A DNA stretch of 64,000 nt, taken from NCBI GenBank assembly GCA_001972305.1, contig BDDD01000023.1, forward strand, positions 231,707-295,706, in the 5' to 3' direction. Below the pieces are notes generated by a model. It did not search any database, had not been told where the DNA came from, and saw only the letters and a program-made list of their open reading frames with translations. Shown piece by piece: positions 11,262 to 23,800 of the stretch (its first letter is position 1; every line of letters begins with the position of its first letter). This stretch comes from Cephalotus follicularis. Its lineage: Eukaryota > Streptophyta > Magnoliopsida > Oxalidales > Cephalotaceae. A program made the position numbers and the translations under genes.

Positions 11262-13672
11262 TATTTTACATATGATACACTCTTTGTCCATAAATTCTCT
11301 GTTCCATTCGTGTTCTATGGTGCATATTCAAGAATCATTGGCATTTGCTATATGTATTATCCCAAGTCGTTGATATAGATTAGTTAATCACCTTGTTAAC
11401 TGAATACACATATAATGCCCTGTCATTCGAGGGGTTGGATCTCGTACCCGGGAGGTTATAAGAATGAGACCCTTACTCCCTTCTGAAAAAAAGTTCCAAG
11501 TAATAGGTTCTTTTTTTTGGTCAATTGATGAACCAGAAATATTGCTGCATTATGCTTGCCCTCTTGCGTATGGGGGCTACATCATCTCATTGGCATATGG
11601 GTTTACCCTAAAGCTGATGTAGGGTGCATGCTGTAAGCATGTCACCGAACCGGCCCACCATCAGTACCCTATTTGGGGAGTGAACACCTTTGTCAATAGG
11701 ATTCCTATTGTCTCGGTAGTGTATAGTCAAAGGTGACTAGTAGGCCATACATGACATGCGTTATGTCCTTAGACTTGAGCGGCTGGCATGCCTTGTGTAG
11801 TAAGCATTTGGCTGTGATTTCCACCTTCCCCAGCACTCGACACGTGCTGGAAAAAGGGTTGTCTTTGGGCCTTGTGGCAGCTGCATTGAGATGTACGAGC
11901 GAGTTCACAAGATGGGATCATCACACCGTGTTGAGGGTTATAGGCTTAATAACATCTGTGACCGTTGAAGACTTATAGTCCTGGCCAAGCACTTGGGAGA
12001 TTAGAAACGAGTGGCATCTTAGGAAGTCTTCCGATAATCTTAATGCGTTCATAGAATTATAGTTATCTCGGTATTAATTGGGGTGACATTAATCAAAACC
12101 CTAGTACACGGTCGGAGCCGAGTATGATGAGGGATACATGATACATAAATCGATGACAGTGATAAAGCACTGGTTAAATGGCTAACCAATGATATATGTG
12201 GAACTACGGTCCACAGATCTGGGGGTGATTTGAGATCACATAGTGGCTATTTAAATAGTCAAAAGACTATTGGGATGGTCGTACCAGAACTTTGGGATGT
12301 TCTAGAAAATTTATCATTGTACCAGAATCCAACCGGGCTTTCGGGTCCTACCTTGTTTTCGAATCAGTTGACGTGTATGGGACACATGTCATTTAGTGAG
12401 AGGATAACATATGGGAGATGTTACTTTGCTAGTGAATTTCTATTTTGCTAGACTTTATTCATTTCTAAAGAAGTGAATTCTAGCAGCACCATAAATAGGT
12501 CATTCCGGGGTGAGGGGTATTTTGATCATTTATGAATTATTGAGAATTCATGGAGAGAGAGTGGTTTTTGGGACTAAAGGGTAGAACCCTAAATCCTTGG
12601 AATGGATCATGATGGGCCGGCCTAATGCTTCCTTTATGTGCCTAATGTAACTTAGTTTATGCTTAGTTACTTCTTGGTTGGAATCTAAGTGCTTCTAGAA
12701 GGTTGGACTTAATGAACTTTCTTAAGTGCTAAGTAATTGATAGCTAGGCTTTCAAGCTTCCTCCAAGGTCGGCCATAGTGCATGTGAACGTGGTGTGTTG
12801 TTTATTTCTCATTTGTTGAGAATTATGTGAGTAGAGATATTTGTCTCATGCTTCCTAAGTCACACGAAAACACACCAAAATGACTTAAGTCAATTCATTT
12901 GATGTAAACACTTCTCTCACTCTCTCTGCTGACTCTCTCTTTTCTCTCTTCTTCTCTTCTTCACCGTGAGCAAAAGTACTCCATTAATGGAGTCCAAGAA
13001 CTTATAAGTTCTAGAGGAGTGAAGCTAAAATACTTCTCTCACTCTCCATAACACCTAGTAGGTGGAGATAGCATTTTATCTCTACCTCATTTGAGTGAAA
13101 TTTCTAGGACAGAACATTCAATCAAAACACCTTCTTAGTACCTTGTTGCCTCCACTTTGGGAGTAACAATTGTGAAGGTGGATTTCTTGAAGCTCAAAGA
13201 AAAGGAACGAAAAAATTAAAGGAGTAAAGACTTTAGGTAATGGAACTTTTTCCTTGACCTATTTACTTCTTTGTGATATGGTGTTTGTGTTGGTTGCTAG
13301 GGTTTTGCTGAACCCTAGCATGTTGTTTTATGTAGGTTATATGTATGTTAAAACCCTTAGGGTTAGGGTTTTAGGGTTTGTTAAAGGTGGAGTTTAGATT
13401 AGGGTTATGTGTGATACCCTAATCTTGTTTTGGCTTATGGTCGATTCTAGGGTTTTCTAGGGTTTGAATTCCCTTGCTCCACCTAACCCTAGCTAGCTTG
13501 GATCTTGCATATGGGACTTTTAATTAACCAATTAGTGATCCTTGGGTGTAATTGGGACATTTTAGGGCAATGGTTATGGGTGATTCTTTTGTTGGAATAA
13601 AAAATTTAAAATTAGTCACCCTAAACCCTATGCCCATGAAATGATTTTCTTCCACTGCTTTCCCAATATCCA
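11262..13672 (+). repeat. 5' LTR of C3 (start truncated)
   Basis: Identified by ordered similarity to the C1 LTR: GGGTTGGAT near 11432, the two-pronged accept-site region near 11500-11650, GAGCGGCTGGCATGC near 11779, and ACACATGTCA..AGTGAGAGG near 12380. It ends just before a primer site. No coding region is supported; open frames at 11733-11978 and 12230-12451 have no domain. Simple CT-rich sequence lies at 12910-12965. Confidence 0.75.
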
Positions 13673-14457
13673 AAGGGGTATCAGAGCCTCCCATTGGCAT
13701 TAATTGTACAATTTATTCATCTTTAGTGGCATAGCAAAGGGACTTTGTCCCTTGGCCGAATCTTGGACACCAAACCCTAAGAGTGATATTGGAAAAAATG
13801 TGACAATTGGAATGTGGAAATTCTAGTTGTTTTGACAATTGATTGAACTTGTGTAAATGACTCTTTTAGTGGATAGGTTGATGAACCAAACAATAATATA
13901 TTGGGTGTTTATGGTGCATGGGGCATTCCAACATCTGTGTGTATGATTTCGGATCTCGAACGGACCTTAAATAAGTCATTAAACGGACGTTTAAAAGTGT
14001 CGTGAATTTTAGTTCAAAAGTTGGTCACGTGCGTGATTTTCTGCATAGATTTTTTGTACTAGTTAGTGCAGATTATCTGGTAGTTGCTGAAAGCAAAAAA
14101 TTTCACTGCTCAGTGACAGTCTGAGTGCAGGATTATTCTGGACAGTTTCTGGCATGCCTTGCTAAGATCCTGGCACTTTTCTGCACTCTTACCGACATTT
14201 TTCCAACACGATTACTGCTGGTTGCCTGAAAGTTTCCGGCGAGCTCTTTTATGCAGTTTCTATTCAACCTTCGCACAGTTACTATTAGGAATACTTCATG
14301 GACAGGATATGCGCGTACCAGGGTGTTCGGACAAAGACTCAGTTCACTTATGCACATAGTTCATTAATATAGTGCAATTTATTCAAGAGAAATATTTATA
14401 TTAGTTTATTTTAATATTGAATTGCATTGTTTTGACGTTATAACATCCAATGATGGG
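13673..14457 (+). other. Primer binding site and leader of C3
   Basis: GGGTATCAGAGCC at 13676-13688 differs by one base from the initiator-Met primer site and lies next to the LTR end. The rest is untranslated leader, similar in style to the C1 leader (a CAATT-rich start, then the TCCTGC/TTTCTGGC-type stretch near 14110-14240). It is interrupted at 14458 by the C1 LTR. Confidence 0.7.
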
Positions 14458-16387
14458 TGTTAGAGGGGGAGTGACCAGTCATGCCACTAGGTGACTGATT
14501 GTTCATGTAAACTCTACTTTTGATGTAAACAATCATATTCTTTTATGTTACTATGTGCAAACTTTATTTATAAAGGCAGACTATATATGTTTTATTGTAT
14601 TTATGAAGTTGTTTTATTAAGTTGCTTACATATATGGAGCCTTGTCATAAAGGGTTGGATGTCAAGCTGAGGGCTATGAGATTGACTCCCTTATCCCCTA
14701 TGACTAAATTGTTCCAAGTCATCGGTTCACTTCTTAGGCGTTGGTGAACCGGATAGACTTGTTGTATTATGCTCGCTCGAGTGGGGGTGGATGATCTCAT
14801 TACCACCTGGGTGAAATCCCTAGAGATAATACGGGGTGCATGCTTGGATCATGTACACTGAACATGACCCATTATATGAACACTACTTGGATAGTTGCAT
14901 ATCTAGTGTTAGTAGTAAATCCTATATGTTATAGTAGAGTACAACCTTGAATGACTTGCAGAACCTGAGAGGATCTGCGTATTTCCTTAGACTTGAGCGG
15001 CTGCTCTACATTGTGTAGAGACTTCCTGACTTTGATCTCCACCTTATCCAGTTCTTTCGGGGAGCTAGAATAATGGTAGTCTTTGTGTCTTGAGGATCTA
15101 TATGGATGTATAAGAGTACACAACATGAAATCATCACACCCAATGCGAGGGTGATAGGCTCTAAAGTATCTGTATCCATTATGAGCTTGTAAATACCTGG
15201 CCAGCTGTAGGTGGACTGTAAACAAGGTTTTCAGAAAGCTCCACCAATAGTCGTATTGGGATTACGGATTAATTAGAATTATGACATTACTATGGTTGAC
15301 ACATATCCTTACCCTAAGTCATAGTCGGAGCCAAGATAATGATGAAGGAAATAGTGACATATACTGTAGTCAAGACATTATTCTGGATTGTTGGTAAATT
15401 GATGTAATACGTGGAAGTCAATTTCACACTTAGAATAATGTGAGATGTTGATTTGGGTTCATTTTGATGGTCGGGTGACTGATTGAAATGAGTATACGAA
15501 ATCCTGAAAAAATTCTGGACACTTATCGTCTTTACCATATTTCAATCTGGGCAATCGGGTCGGGTCCCGCCTAATTTTCGGACAAGTAACATATGCAGGG
15601 CATGTGTCACTTGATGGAGGAAAGCTTCTTGGTGAAGTTACTTTGTTTCATACTTCTTTGTATGACATTTGGCATGTTCTTATGGTAACACTTGTAATGC
15701 ATATGAAGGAAGTGATTAAACAAAGATTAAAAATGAGATATTTTGTGTGAGTAATCATGGCTGAGCACATGGAATTTTGGAATATGCCTTTGGGAGGTGA
15801 AAAATCCAAAATTGCTTCTTTATCACACATGCTCTCACTCATTCTTGATTCATTCTTCTTCAATTCATCTAAAAGAAAAGGCAAGGGTAATGAAGAAAAA
15901 CCAAGAGTGAAAAAGTTTAGAACTTTTGTGAGAGATCTTCTCTAATCTCCTCCTTTCTCTTAATCAATATAGGTGGTGATAGTATTTATCTTGAAGGTTC
16001 CCACTTCCTATTTTTATCTTAGTTTAGATTAGATTGTTTTGAGTGGGAGTGAAAATTGCATTTGAAGAAAGGAGCTCGTGGATTCAAGGAGGATTATCTT
16101 GTTGATTCAACTTTGACGAAGTGTAGAGGGATCTTGCAGGCAGGAGTCTTCATTACAAGGTGATGATTCTCCCCTGTTTCTTTCTTTACCTAAACCCTTA
16201 CATGCTTGTCATGCTATTGTTTAGTTGGTGCTTTAATTAGATATCCTTGGAGGTTGAGACATGTTTATGAGTTTAGGTCATGTGACTTATTCCCAAGTGT
16301 TGGAAAGCTTTGACATAAAAATCAAAGTCAGTCATTTTAGTAACCTAAACCCTAAAATGTGCATTCAACCTATTCGTGCTTCCAACA
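14458..16387 (+). repeat. 5' LTR of C1, 1.9 kb
   Basis: It begins TGTTAGAGGG and ends TTCCAACA, and matches 48237-50161 over its whole length at about 94 % by eye. A possible TATA-like TTTATAAAGG lies at 14567-14576. It abuts the C3 leader on the left. No gene inside. Confidence 0.95.
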
Positions 16388-16389
16388 AG

Positions 16390-16401
16390 TGGTATCAGAG
16401 C
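16390..16401 (+). other. Primer binding site of C1
   Basis: TGGTATCAGAGC, complementary to initiator methionine tRNA, two bases after the LTR end. Confidence 0.92.
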
Positions 16402-18458
16402 GTACTAATTAATCCCAATTGAACTTGAATGTTAATGTTTGGTGCCTTGTTAATGTGATTGTTGATGGTGGCCGAAATTGTGTAGAATTGCAATTTTAAA
16501 AATGTTGAAATAAAATTGTCACAATTAGATTGTGAAGCTTTTATTAGATGAGACCTTGAATTGGACTTGTGTAATTGACTGAATGGACATTATACTAGGA
16601 TTGATTGAGTTGCTTCTTGCATTCAAATAATGTCTGGCACAGTTTAGGATTATAGAAAGTACCTCAAGAAATCAATAAATGAGGTTTTAGATATTATATT
16701 TTTCTGCTGAAAATATAAGTGTGTGCAATTATTTTTGTGCAGATTCTTTGTACAATTTAGTTTGTACAACCTATCTTTATAGTTATATACGTAGTGAATA
16801 TAGACAGTTAACTATAAATTTGGTTCTAAGATTACTGATTGGTTACTGTCAGTTTACTGTACAGTTTTCAGTCAGTTATCCTGCACAATATTATTAGTTT
16901 TCAGTAAAAATTCCTGCAAGTTTCCTGCGAGCTTCCTGCTGAATTTTCTGGCAAATTTTTGACTACGTATGGATGGGACGAGTATACACTGTTCGTTCTA
17001 GGTGGAAATTTGTAGTATCTATGCACGTGGTTCATTTCTAAAGTACATGTTATATAAAAATAATAGTATTATTTTATATTGAATATTTTTCCAACGTGTA
17101 CAAATAACTTTGAATTTGATTTTTGGTGAGACCAATTATTAAAAGTTGAGAACTAAAAGTTTCTGGACACTAGATTTTAATTAATTTAGTGGGAGTTTTA
17201 CATGGTTATTGGCCACTAATTAATTTAATTACATAAGAGACCGAATATTAATATTCTTTGTGTTCATTTAATTTAATATATTAGATGTATTATTTTAAAT
17301 GTCTTATGCATGATGGTAGGCGTTGGGACTTGACCTAGCTTTCGGTTTCTAACGTGGATGTTTAATTTATTTTATTATCTTGCACTTCATTTGATTTGTA
17401 ATATGGTTGCCTGCGTGCATCAAAATTGTTTATCTTTATAAATTCTAGAATAGAATTCTCTTCTCCATCTCTTTGTATTCTTTTCTTTTAGTTATTGTAT
17501 GTAATGGAAAGAGGCATGACAAAGTATATTCAAGAGGGAGATACAAGAAGTTTCAAGACAAGTGAAGACTCTGTATGTTGGAAGCATTTTGTAATAAAGT
17601 AGAATTAAATAGCTAACCTAGGAGACCGGGTGATAACATTCGCTCATGTGATTCACCCATAGTTAAAGTCCCTAGCCTAGCCATTTTTATTTAATGTTGG
17701 ACATTAGGAGTGAGAGATGGATGGTCCAAAACACGACAAGCATGCTAAGCCGTAATTAATTTGAATTGGCTAGTTGTAACCAATTGATTAATTAATGGCA
17801 TGGTAATATAAAACTTGAGACCACAAATACCTCAAATATGAAAATAATAAGTCTTAATGCCAAGGACACAAGATAGTGACTTGACGTGGGCCTTCCATAT
17901 TTCTCGTTGAATGGCATGGGTATACTGTAGGCTGCATGCTAAAGCTGATGTACTACATTATGCCCATAGCTATGTCAACCTCAGTGTGAGGGGCCGAAGG
18001 GAAATAGCTGTTGTTTTGGCATTTGGGACACCTAAATGTGCGGGTGATTCAAAACGGACTAATTTCTTTGAGGATAATGGGTAGTGACTTATACTGGCTC
18101 TAATAGTTTGTTGAGCAAAAGCCGAGGCTATACTAAGCTGGTAGGCCAAATCTAATGATTAGATCTTACATAACGAGGGTGAGATCCTATGCAATGTAAA
18201 TTGGCAAGAGTGCCTACCGATTTTGGATATTATTCACTGCATGCTAAAGCTGAGGTCGTAATATGCTAAAATAGATTTTAATCCCCACTAGGAGTGAGAT
18301 CTCCCGAATTCCACGTAGAGGTGTGGAATACGATTAAAATAGTTGGAGTACAAACCATAAATACTAAAGACCTAGTATTTTTGAAGTTACATAAATATAA
18401 GAATATTTTCTTATTTACTTTCTTATCTTCTCTTTAGGTTGCAAATCTATCTGTCACC
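16402..18458 (+). other. Leader of C1, 2 kb, non-coding
   Basis: There are no credible open frames. The first 380 bases recur at 50162-50540. The later part resembles the C2 leader on the opposite strand. It leads directly to the gag start codon at 18459. Confidence 0.8.
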
Positions 18459-18579
18459 ATGGCCGTAAGCACTGCAATTGGCCGTATTTTAGAAACAAAT
18501 AAGCTAACGGGGTTGAACTTTCTTGATTGGCAGCATATCATGCGCTTGGTTCTCACCAGTATGAAGCTATCATACGTTA
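18459..18579 (+). pseudogene. C1 gag, first part, split by G2
   Basis: The frame starts at ATG 18459 and gives the typical Copia gag opening (LETNKLTGLNFLDWQ, then LVLTSMKLSYV). It would form the N-terminal part of the capsid protein. At 18580 it is interrupted by the G2 LTR. The protein continues at 30192 after the duplicated CGTTA, so the break is due only to the insertion. Confidence 0.92.
18575..18579 (+). other. Target site duplication of G2, left copy (CGTTA)
   Basis: CGTTA immediately precedes the G2 5' LTR (TGATGGAGG at 18580) and is repeated at 30187-30191 directly after the 3' LTR. Five bases is the usual size for LTR retrotransposons. Confidence 0.95.
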
Positions 18580-19481
18580 TGATGGAGGAAAAATATGTTT
18601 ATATTAAGAAGGACACATGTCCACAGCAGACATGTCCAGCTGTCCATGAGGGATTAGAAGCTTATCAACAAGCCGTGCCGAGGAGCACACACATGGCAAA
18701 GAACCCCATTCTCGGACCTGGAGCCGAGAACCATTATTTTTTGAAGAGAACACACTGAGACCTCAAGTCCGAGAACGCTCCTCGGACTTAGAAGCATAAG
18801 ACTACATCCAAGGTGTAAGGGTCGAGGACTTTCTCGGCCCAAAGTATCTACCAGACATAAGACAGAAGACATTCCCTTCACTACACAGAAACTATCAAGC
18901 TCCTCCTCGGACATATTCAAATTACTTTTGTCCTCGGACTTGAGAGGACCATGACCTCGGCAACGATATCACAATCAGATTCCTTCACAGCCCTGAAAAG
19001 GAGGACCTCAACCTTATCTATGGGATAAGGGGATTAACATCATCTGATTTCACGGGATCTGCACTTATCCAAATAAGGAGATAGAATCACAATCAACTAC
19101 AACAAAGGAAACAGCGACATTATAGGCGGAGATCAAGGGGAATGACCGAGATCCTCGGCATTTCCCTAGGGGATAACAATCATATCCGAATTACACGCTC
19201 CATCAGTTACCAAACATCACTATAAATACAAGTTCAACAGATTGAACAAAGGTTAGCAATTTTTACATTCAAGAGTACATTATTTCACCTGCCCCTTGTC
19301 TAACTTGAGCGTCGGAGTGTCCCCGGGAGAACAACCTCCTGGACTTTCCACCATTGTTGTTACTTTGTGCAGGTGTCCGAGATCAAATTCTTCCTCCAGG
19401 CATTCATTGGCAAGCGTTTCTTTCTACAAATAAAAGTCCTCCACGTAGGATACTGTTGAGAGAAGGATTTCTGTATCAACA
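18580..19481 (+). repeat. 5' LTR of G2, 902 bp
   Basis: Matches 29285-30186 base for base in length. It contains repeated TCCTCGGAC-type words (near 18770, 18903, 18932 and others) and a TATAAATA box at 19221-19228, about 260 bases before the LTR end, the likely transcription start region. Confidence 0.97.
19221..19228 (+). promoter_or_regulatory. TATA box in the G2 LTR
   Basis: TATAAATA, conserved in the 3' LTR at 29926-29933. Its position in the LTR suits a promoter for the genomic RNA; the U3/R border would lie about 30 bases downstream. Confidence 0.65.
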
Positions 19482-19483
19482 GT

Positions 19484-19501
19484 TGGCGCCGTCGGTGGGA
19501 A
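19484..19501 (+). other. Primer binding site of G2
   Basis: TGGCGCCGTCGGTGGGAA lies two bases after the LTR. This GGCGCCG-type site is typical of Tat-group elements and would pair with a tRNA other than initiator Met. I cannot assign the tRNA with certainty. Confidence 0.8.
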
Positions 19502-19526
19502 GCGCAACAAAAAGTCATCAACAACC

Positions 19527-20813
19527 ATGCCTCCGAGGAAGAACAACTTGGTTGGAGCTACTCGCAGCCAACAACAGGAGGTCATAGCTCCTCCCGAAGA
19601 AGTCGCCCAAGTGGTGGCCCAAGAACCAGCTCCCGTCACGGGAGAGCAGCTCAATCAATTCCTATAAGGATTGGAGTGCGTTACTGATCGGTTTCTCACA
19701 ACCTTAGCCAACCAACAACAGCAAGTACGGCCCGCTCAGCAAGTGGCCCGAGGAGTTTCTGGCCCCCATAGGCCAGAGGTGGAGACAAGACACCCCCGAG
19801 GTGCCAGGCGAAACCCGCCAAGGGGAGATGAACATCCCCTTAGGCGGTTAGGGGACAACAATCCCCTGGGAAGGAGGCCTGAGATCAATGCATCTCAGAG
19901 GGAAGAGTCCTCGACGGCCAGGGATCACCCCAATGATCCCAGGACAGTGCATCCTCAGCACCAGCCCATGGACGTGGATCCTTGGCAGGAGGCCAGAGGA
20001 GTAGAGGAGGCCCAAGTACGCTCCAATGCTTTGCGCAGAGCTGGCACGGCCAGAGGAAGCAAGGTCGATCCCCCAGTCTCTGTGGCTGGAAGATCTCATG
20101 ATTCTAGCAAGGTTAGGAACATTGAAGAGGTAGAGCAAGCAGTGCATAGAAGGCTTGCAGACTTAGAAAGGGGGTTCCGAGGGGTGGAACAGCCAAGGGC
20201 GCACCTATCCGAGGTGCAAAATATTAATGCACACCCCTTCACAGCCGAGATCATAGCAGAGCAAGTCCCTAGTGGGTTCCGAAACCCAAGCCTTGATAAG
20301 TACGATGGGTCCACGGACCCCATCCAACATGTGCGCTCATACATCCAGGCTATGTGGATGTATCAAGCCTCGGACGCCATGCTCTGCCGAGGATTCCCAA
20401 TGACTTTGATTGGAGCTGCCCAGGCATGGTACTTTACCTTGGCGAGAAATTCAGTGAAGAGCTTTGATCAGTTTACGGAACTGTTCGTGACTAAGTTCCT
20501 CAACAGCACCACTCAGAGGAGGAACTCTACCCACCTCATCAACGTGGTGCAAGGTAAGGATGAGACGTTGAGAGATTACCTCACCAGGTTCAACAAAGAA
20601 TCTCTCACAGTGAAAGGCCTGGAGCTATCCTTTGCTCTGGCAGCCTTGAACAATGGGCTGAGGAGCAACTCGAAATTTACCTTTTCCCTGCTGAAGAAGC
20701 CGGCAAAAGACATGGCAGACCTACTGAAAAGGGCGGAGAGGTATGTGAATGCCGAGGAAGAGATGTTGGCCAGGAAACAAAAGACACCCTGGACTGGCCA
20801 TCAGGAGGAATGA
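19527..20813 (+). pseudogene. G2 gag (two nonsense codons)
   Basis: The frame starts at ATG 19527 (MPPRKNN). An in-frame TAA lies at 19665-19667, and the open part then runs to a TGA at 20811-20813. The N-terminal third is basic, Pro- and Arg-rich and probably disordered. The capsid-type gag domain lies at about 20290-20760, with the PFTAEI..VP and MW..AWYFTL motifs, which would assemble the particle. The frame is unbroken by frameshifts and continues after the TGA. Both stops are one transition away from a sense codon (CAA and CGA), as expected after cytosine methylation and deamination. Confidence 0.93.
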
Positions 20814-23800
20814 AGGGAGCATTCACGAAATGCTCCAGAGAAAAGAGAGAAGAGGAAGGAGAGGTCAGACCTGTCGAAGGAAGACCTCAGACATAAGCTT
20901 TCAAAACGAGAAGGCACATCCAGGGGTGGGGCCTCAATACCATTTTACAATACCTTTGCCCCCGTCCTGGACACACGTACCAAAATACTTGCTGTGGAGC
21001 AAGATAAAGTCCCTTTCCAGTGGCCTGAGAAGCTGAGAACCCCGGCAGAGAACAAGAATGTTGAGAAGTACCGCCGGTATCATCGTGACCACGGCCACAA
21101 TACAGAGGAGTGCAGGCAGCTGAAGAATCAGATTGAGGATTTGATTAGAAAGGGACACTTGCGCAAATATGTGGATAGAGATGCCCCTCAAGGAAGGAGG
21201 GAACATAGAAGAGAAGAGACTCCTCGGCAGCCAGAGGAGCAACAAGCACAACAGCCCAGAGGTGTCATTCACACCATCTCTGGTGGGGTCGCGTCAGGGG
21301 GCGACCACTCAAATGCAAGGAAGGCCTATGGGAGACAGTCCCTAGCTGTGCAACAAGTCCCTCACAGCAAAAGGCTTAGGACTGGAGGAGAAGAGGAGGT
21401 GATAACCTTCTCGGAGGCGGACTATGAGGGAGTACGTCTTCCTCACAATGATCCAGTGGTGGTAACTCTTCTGGTGGAACTCTTTACCATGAAGAGAATT
21501 CTTATTGATAGTGGCAGCTCGGCCGATATCCTGTACAAACATGCCTTTGATCAGCTAAGGATACCGGCCGACCAACTAAAGCCCGTGAAAACCCCATTGG
21601 TTGGCTTCGCAGGTGAGACGATCCATCCTCTGGGATCTATCAACCTGTCTGTGGTTGCAGGAACAGCCCCACGGCAGACGCAGGTAGAGATGATATTCCT
21701 GGTAGTGGATACCCCAAGCCCATATAATGCTATAGTGGGGCGACCAGGTCTGAACTTGTTGGCGGCCATAGTGTCTACGAGACACTTATTAATGAAATTT
21801 CCTACCAGGTTTGGCGTGGGGGAGGTCAGAGGAGATCAAGAGGTGGCAAGGAGATGCTATAAAACTGCCATCTCGGATAAGGGGGAGGGCAAGGTTCTCC
21901 CCATAGTGAACGTGGAGCTCAGAGGAGACATGGAACCTGAGCGTCCACAGCCGGTAGAGGATGTTCTCCAAGTGCCCGTGGAAGAAGGCAACACAGAAAG
22001 AGTACTCCAAGTTGGCTCACAGCTTGGAGAGGCGGAGAAGGAGGAATTAATAACATTCCTTCGAGATAATAAAGATGTTTTTGCATGGTCAGCAGAAGAG
22101 GTCCCTAGCATCAGTCCAAGTGTAATGGTACACAAGCTAAGTGTGGACCCAGCTAGACCTCCGATCAGGCCAAAGAAGAGGAACTTTGCCCCTGAGAGGC
22201 AGCAAGCAATAGCCGAGGAGGTGAGCAAGTTGTTTCAGGCAGGCTTTATCAGAGAAGTGCATTACTCGGACTGGTTAGCAAATCCAGTATTGGTCAAAAA
22301 AGCCAATGGAAAATGGAGAATGTGCATCGACTTCACGGACCTCAACAAAGCCTACCCAAAGGATCACTTCCCTTTCCCAAAGATATACCAGTTGGTAGAC
22401 GCAACCTCGGGTTACAGAATATTGAGCTTCTTGGACGCTTACTCGGGGTACAATCAAATCCCCACGTACAAGCCAGACGAGGACAAGACAGCATTCATAA
22501 CAGACCGAGGAATGTACTGTTACAAGGTCATGCCCTTTGGATTGAAGAACGCAGGGGCCACCTACCAGCGCTTGGTCAACAAAATATTTGAACCTCAAAT
22601 TGGGAAGAATATGGAGGTATACATAGACGATATGCTCGTCAAGACCCCTGTCAGGAATCCTCACGTAAAAGACTTGGAGGAAACGTTTGGAGTGTTGAGA
22701 AGGTACAATATGAAGCTTAATCCGTCCAAGTGTACATTTGGGGTCACCTCAGGGAAGTTCCTCGGATTCATGGTCTCTAGTAGAGGGATAGAGGCCAATC
22801 CAGAGAAGATCTCGGCAATTCAAAGCATGAAGCCACCTCAAACCATCAGGGATGTTCAGAGGTTAAATGGGAAGATTGCAGCCCTGAGCAGGTTTGTGTC
22901 CAAGTCTGCCGAGAAGTGCCTTCCCTTCTTCAAGATACTTAGAGATCCCAAGGGATTCTCGTGGTCCGACAACTGTCAAGTAGCCTTCGGCAAGTTGAAG
23001 GAATATTTGGCTTCTCCTCCTCTGATCTCAAAGCCTAGGGATGGAGAAGACCTGTATTTGAACCTTGCGGCCACCTCGGGCGCAGTGAGTGCAGTGTTAG
23101 TCAGAGAAGAGGATAAAGTTCAAAAGCCAGTGTACTATGTGAGCAAGGCTTTGAACGATGCAGAAGGGAGGTACCCTGAAGTGGAGAAGTATGCCTACGC
23201 TTTGATCAACTCGGCCAGGAAATTGAGGCCATATTTACAAGACCATACAATCAAAGTTTTGACTGACAAACCACTCAAACAAGTTCTTGCCAAGCCTGAC
23301 ACCTCGGGCAGGCTAATCAAGTGGTCAGTCGAACTAGGTGAGTATGATGTGAAGTTTGAAGCCAGACCAGCAATCAAGTCACAGGTACTGGTCGACTTTG
23401 TTGGAGATAATACACCTACGGAGTGTATGGAGGAGAACCCTTCCGAGAGTGAGAAGGGGATATGGAAGTTATCAGTTGATGGATCCTCGTGCCTCACTGG
23501 TAGTGGGGCAGGGTTAGTATTGACGAGTCCAGATGGTTGGACATTGGAGTATGCTCTGAGATTCAAATTCAAAGCTACAAATAACGAGGCTGAATGGGAA
23601 GCTCTGATAGCTGGACTGACAATTACAAAGCACTTGGAGGTGCAGAGGATTGAAGCCTCAAGTGATTCTCAGCTGGTGGTTGGTTTGGCGAATGGGGAGT
23701 ATGAGGCCAGAGAAGACCTTATGATGAAGTACTTATCCCATTTCCAGGGCATGAAGTCGGCCTTTGAAGTTTTGAGAATTGTGAAAGTTCCAAGAGCAGA

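Larger units (their letters stand above)
11262..14457 (+). mobile_element. C3: Ty1/Copia element (Tork-like), LTR and leader remnant
   Basis: This is the oldest recognisable layer of the left block. It is a plus-strand LTR lacking its start (lost or displaced where C2 inserted), a primer site, and about 770 bases of leader, then cut by C1 at 14458. No C3 coding region remains in the window, and the continuation expected to the right of C1 is not recognisable. Confidence 0.75.

Noticed and set aside
19848-20344. Minus-strand open frames opposite G2 gag
   Set aside because: They are shadows of the GC-rich gag frame, with no domains or promoter.
20811-20813. Programmed UGA readthrough between G2 gag and pol
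   Set aside because: The stop lies before the His-Cys motif of the gag tail, not at the gag-pol border, and two similar stops elsewhere point to decay.
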